Assembly (NCBI RefSeq): GCF_030063205.1
Contig: NZ_JASISQ010000002.1
Span: 186,001-250,000, forward strand
Origin: Arthrobacter antibioticus
Lineage (GTDB): Bacteria; Actinomycetota; Actinomycetes; Actinomycetales; Micrococcaceae
Reading direction: 5' to 3'
DNA length: 64,000 nt
The position numbers were made by a program, and so were the translations under genes. Below the pieces are notes generated by a model. That model was not told the DNA's origin. It searched no databases and worked only from the letters and a program-made list of their open reading frames with translations. This document shows positions 61,160 through 64,000 of this stretch, in pieces. The stretch's first letter is position 1. Every line of letters begins with the position of its first letter.

Positions 61160-62191
61160 ATGTCCACAAATGTAGACCCGCAAGCCAAACCTGGTAAGGC
61201 GCCAACGGGGCCGAGCGCCAAAAGTGAAGTAGGCGCGGATCGCAAGGAAAAGACCCAAGGGCGGACAGCGACGCTGCTGATTGTCCCAACACTAGTTGTT
61301 TTGGCAATCGTCATCTTGTATCCAGTGATCAACGCCATCATTATGTCGCTGCAACAAGATGAGGGTCTGGACCCGGTTACGGGCACATTTGTGGCTGGCG
61401 GCTTTGCCGGCCTGACAAATTACATTCACTGGTTGTTCCAGCAGTGCACCGGCCCCAGCGGCGACGCACTAAGTTGCCCCCCTGGCACTTTGGGTGCGCA
61501 GTTTTGGTCAGCGACCGGAGTAACGTTCTTTTTCACCGTGGTAACGGTGTTTTTTGAAACCATTCTTGGTTTTTGGATGGCATTGATTATGGCCCGCACT
61601 TTCCGGGGCCGCAGTGTGCTGCGTGCGGCAGTTCTTGTCCCGTGGGCTATCCCGACAGCTGTCACAGCAAAGCTGTGGTTCTTTATCTTTGCCTTTGATG
61701 GGATTGCCAACACGCTCTTCAACACCTCGATCCTATGGACAGGAAGTGAAGGCCCCGCACGGACTGCGATCATTATCGCCGACGTGTGGAAGACAACACC
61801 ATTCATGGCACTGCTGATTTTGGCGGGTTTGCAAATGATCCCGTCGGACATCTACGAGGCTGCAAAAGTGGATGGTGCTTCCACCTGGCAAAGATTCCGG
61901 TTGATCACACTGCCCTTGGTGAAACCAGCTCTCATGGTCGCCATCTTGTTCCGCGTCCTGGATGCGCTGCGTATGTACGATCTACCGGCGATCATGACAG
62001 GAGGGGCAAATGGCACCACAACGCTCTCCATTTTGGTTGTCAATCAAATCCGGATTGGTTTTAATTCGGCGGCCGCCCTGTCAACAATTACGTTCTTGAT
62101 TATTTTTATTGTGGCGTTCATTTTTGTTCGGTTCCTCGGTGCAAACGCAGTTGAATCAGCCAGTGGCGGAGCTAAGGAGAAGCTGAAATGA
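61160..62191 (+). CDS. Sugar ABC transporter permease (MalF/ThuF type)
   Basis: 343 residues from ATG 61160 (AAAGGGG upstream). Six transmembrane helices; the EAA loop is in SDIYEAAKVDGASTWQRFRLITLPLVKPAL. A ~45-residue N-terminal polar extension precedes TM1. A 151-nt gap after the binding-protein gene may hold a processing site: a short hairpin-like stretch CACCCGTTGT is seen near 61110. Its stop overlaps the next start by 4 nt. Confidence 0.92.
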   Translation: MSTNVDPQAKPGKAPTGPSAKSEVGADRKEKTQGRTATLLIVPTLVVLAIVILYPVINAIIMSLQQDEGLDPVTGTFVAGGFAGLTNYIHWLFQQCTGPSGDALSCPPGTLGAQFWSATGVTFFFTVVTVFFETILGFWMALIMARTFRGRSVLRAAVLVPWAIPTAVTAKLWFFIFAFDGIANTLFNTSILWTGSEGPARTAIIIADVWKTTPFMALLILAGLQMIPSDIYEAAKVDGASTWQRFRLITLPLVKPALMVAILFRVLDALRMYDLPAIMTGGANGTTTLSILVVNQIRIGFNSAAALSTITFLIIFIVAFIFVRFLGANAVESASGGAKEKLK

Positions 62192-63078
62192 GCACGGTTA
62201 TGCAAACTCAAAGCGAACATACCGCCGCGGCCAAGACTGTTGCCCGGAGACGCGCACGATGGGCTAGCTCACGAACATACATCAGTGCCGTAGTTATAGT
62301 GATCTGGTGCCTGCTACCGTTTTATTGGATGGTAGTCACCGCTTTTCGCGAAGTTGGGTACACCTTCGATCCAACACCGTTCTTTACCCATGTCACGTGG
62401 GACAACTTTGCCACGGCCTTTTCTGCCGAGATGGGCAACCACTTGGATAGGGCGCTGCTAAACTCCCTCTTCATCTCAAGTGTCACCACTGCGGTTGCTT
62501 TGCTTTTTGGGGTGTTTGCGGCTTATGCCTTGGCCAGGCTGAAATTTCGCGGGAAGTTTCTTGTATTGGGAGTTGTGCTCGGGGCTTCTATGTTCCCGGG
62601 CGTGGCAATCGTGACACCTTTGTTCCAGCTGTTTACAAATATCAACTGGATGGGCACATATCAAGCGTTGATCATCCCGAACATTTCTTTTGTCCTCCCA
62701 CTAACCGTCTATACACTGACATCTTTCTTCCGTGAGATGCCGTGGGAGTTGGAAGAAGCCGCCCGCATTGATGGCTGTTCAGCCGGGCAGGCCTTCCGCA
62801 AGGTCATTATGCCGCTGGCGGCTCCGGCAGTATTTACCACTGCTATCCTGGCGTTCATCGCAGCCTGGAACGAGTACCTGATTGCCAGTATTCTCTCCAG
62901 CGACGCCACCCAGACCGTGACAGTAGCTATCGCCAGTTTTGCTGGTTCCCAGCCTCACCAGGAACCTTATACGGCCGTGATGGCCGCAGGAACTGTTGTG
63001 ACCATTCCGCTGGTGATTTTGGTGTTGATCTTCCAGCGCAAGATCGTCGCGGGGCTCACAGCAGGGGCGGTGAAATAA
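62188..63078 (+). CDS. Sugar ABC transporter permease (MalG/ThuG type)
   Basis: 296 residues, six helices. The EAA loop is in MPWELEEAARIDGCSAGQAFRKVIMPLAAPAVF. N-terminal ~35 residues are basic and cytoplasmic. ATGA overlap with the first permease. No ATPase gene is in the operon, so a shared MsiK-type ATPase encoded elsewhere is expected, as in other actinobacteria. Confidence 0.92.
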   Translation: MSTVMQTQSEHTAAAKTVARRRARWASSRTYISAVVIVIWCLLPFYWMVVTAFREVGYTFDPTPFFTHVTWDNFATAFSAEMGNHLDRALLNSLFISSVTTAVALLFGVFAAYALARLKFRGKFLVLGVVLGASMFPGVAIVTPLFQLFTNINWMGTYQALIIPNISFVLPLTVYTLTSFFREMPWELEEAARIDGCSAGQAFRKVIMPLAAPAVFTTAILAFIAAWNEYLIASILSSDATQTVTVAIASFAGSQPHQEPYTAVMAAGTVVTIPLVILVLIFQRKIVAGLTAGAVK

Positions 63079-63081
63079 AGA

Positions 63082-63339
63082 ATGCGAAAACAAACGGAAA
63101 AAACCAATAGTTTGCACATTCCCACAACCAAGCAAAAAAGTGCTGAAGACTTTGACATCATCATCGGTTTCCTGGGTTTTTGGGCAGTAGTACTCTTCGC
63201 AGTGACGGTATGGCTGGAACTCACCGGAGAACCAGCATTGATTTGGGCGATAGGGTTATTGCTTGTTTGCTTGGGTCTTTGGGGCATGATCCGGCTTCGT
63301 AAGAAACTGCCCCAGAGGCGGAGTAGACGCCCTCAGTAG
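63082..63339 (+). CDS. Small two-helix membrane protein after the sugar permeases
   Basis: 85 residues: polar N-terminus, two helices (about 26–46 and 50–70, WAIGLLLVCLGLWGMIRL) and a very basic tail (RKKLPQRRSRRPQ). It starts 3 nt after the permease stop, so it belongs to the operon. Short genes of this form are found with actinobacterial sugar ABC operons; role unknown. Confidence 0.75.
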   Translation: MRKQTEKTNSLHIPTTKQKSAEDFDIIIGFLGFWAVVLFAVTVWLELTGEPALIWAIGLLLVCLGLWGMIRLRKKLPQRRSRRPQ

Positions 63340-63398
63340 CTCCAGATGTCAGACTCTGTTCTCATAGCCTGCACTGCCGTTCCCGGTTTGGGCGAGCC

Positions 63399-63432
63399 GC
63401 CAAGGTGATTGCCAAGCCAGTGCCACCTTGGC
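63399..63432 (+). terminator. Hairpin between the ABC operon and the lacI-type gene
   Basis: GCCAAGGTG/CACCTTGGC with a 16-nt loop. No T-tract follows, so it may be an attenuating hairpin or partial terminator. Confidence 0.4.
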
Positions 63433-63465
63433 AATGACTGAGGAAATAGAGAGGAAGACACAGGC

Positions 63466-64000
63466 ATGAGAGTCAGTATCGACGACGTTGCCGAGCGTGC
63501 GGAGGTTTCAACCGCAACAGTCTCACGCGCCCTCCGTGGTCTGCCTAAAGTCCATCCGACCACACGGGCACGAGTGTTGGCCGTGGCCAAAGAGATGGGT
63601 TATGTAGCATCTCCGTCAGCCACCAGATTGGCCACAGGTCAGATGAAAACGGTGGGAGTCCTGGTCCCGTTCATTGACCGCTGGTACTTTGCACGTGCGC
63701 TGGAAGGGATTGATCAAGAACTGCGCGAGCACGGCTTCAACTTGATGCTGTTTAGTTTGGGCGGCTACATGCATGGCCAGCAGCGCAGGTTTACTGAACA
63801 AATGGTGCGCAAGCAGATCGATGCGTTGGTAGTCCTTTGCTTGGGGTTATCCGCCACGGAGCTTGGGGAGCTGCAACGAACCCACGTTCCGACAGTGTCT
63901 GTTGGTGGTCCAGTGGAGGGCTGTCAAGGGATACATATTGATGATGCGGCGGCGGCCGCTGCCGCTACCCAACACCTCATCGATTTAGGTCATCGCAAGA
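63466..64000 (+). CDS. LacI-family transcriptional regulator (3' end outside window)
   Basis: 178 residues are visible from ATG 63466 (GAGGAAG upstream). The N-terminal helix-turn-helix and hinge read VSIDDVAERAEVSTATVSRALRG, VHPTTRARVLAVAKEMGYVASPSATRLATGQ, the standard LacI pattern. The start of the periplasmic-binding-protein-like domain follows (TVGVLVPFIDRWYFARALEGIDQELREHGF). It lies directly after the sugar ABC operon and probably binds the operator at 59610–59623. Confidence 0.93.
   Translation, partial: MRVSIDDVAERAEVSTATVSRALRGLPKVHPTTRARVLAVAKEMGYVASPSATRLATGQMKTVGVLVPFIDRWYFARALEGIDQELREHGFNLMLFSLGGYMHGQQRRFTEQMVRKQIDALVVLCLGLSATELGELQRTHVPTVSVGGPVEGCQGIHIDDAAAAAAATQHLIDLGHRK

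Noticed and set aside
63399-63432. Second LacI operator
   Set aside because: The inverted repeat lacks the central CG and TGNAAN half-sites; it looks like a simple hairpin.

Overview
The window is about 64 kb of a high-GC Gram-positive chromosome. Gene content and order point to an Arthrobacter-like member of the Micrococcaceae (Actinobacteria). The evidence is the radA–disA–(opposite-strand membrane protein)–mutY–clpC neighbourhood, which from memory has the same relative orientations as in Mycobacterium; a mycobacterial-type short ArgA; actinobacterial families such as the compact zincin, DUF6286 and AmaP-like Asp23 partners; and many starts with a TANNNT box 6–7 nt upstream of ATG/GTG, the signature of leaderless mRNAs. 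No prophage, CRISPR array, rRNA operon or large biosynthetic cluster is visible.

Layout. 1–9.7 kb: 3' end of clpC, argA, the PTS-dependent dihydroxyacetone kinase operon dhaKLM, mutY, an anchored extracytoplasmic protein, disA, radA and a FUSC-family membrane protein. 9.7–18.1 kb: a MarR/MFS drug-export pair with a palindrome-flanked promoter, then a phosphate block (pstSCAB behind a PHO-box-like repeat, a 58-bp tandem repeat array, and a pit/DUF47 low-affinity pair). 18.3–25.7 kb: an unknown actinobacterial protein, tRNA-Lys, pdxK/thiD-type kinase, a GNAT, an SDR, a ProP-type MFS, ptsI (Enzyme I, which would also feed DhaM) and a serine hydrolase. 25.8–35.4 kb: a Lys/Pro/Ala-tailed membrane-associated protein, a baeRF protein, DUF445, GDPD, GH15, azlCD, a membrane protein with a poly-Gln tail, a thiamine-binding-type protein and a spermidine-synthase-like protein.

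35.4–46.8 kb is the most rearranged part: a decayed amino-acid permease, an IclR regulator, a 1.2-kb cassette (AbiEi/DUF559-like gene flanked by two direct copies of a 68-bp palindromic repeat), then hutH, an ArsR/old-yellow-enzyme pair sharing a 35-bp dyad, a heterodimeric ABC exporter and hutG. 46.9–56.1 kb: purine permease, CopC, three flavin/PLP enzymes, a tandem universal stress protein, an NlpC/P60 hydrolase and a minimal zinc protease. 56.2–59.5 kb: tRNA-Glu, tRNA-Asp, tRNA-Phe, then a tightly overlapping Asp23/Gls24 envelope-stress-type operon ending next to a LEA-like 11-mer repeat protein. 59.6–64 kb: a sugar ABC importer (binding protein and two permeases) with a LacI-type operator and the start of a LacI-family regulator.

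Most notable items: the repeat-flanked cassette at 37.4–38.6 kb, whose palindromes supply the stop codons of the genes entering them; the poly-Gln prion-like tail at 33.4 kb; the 58-bp tandem array after pstB; the recurrent leaderless promoter layout, including a back-to-back pair sharing one 10-bp box; and the LEA-like protein beside the Asp23 operon.
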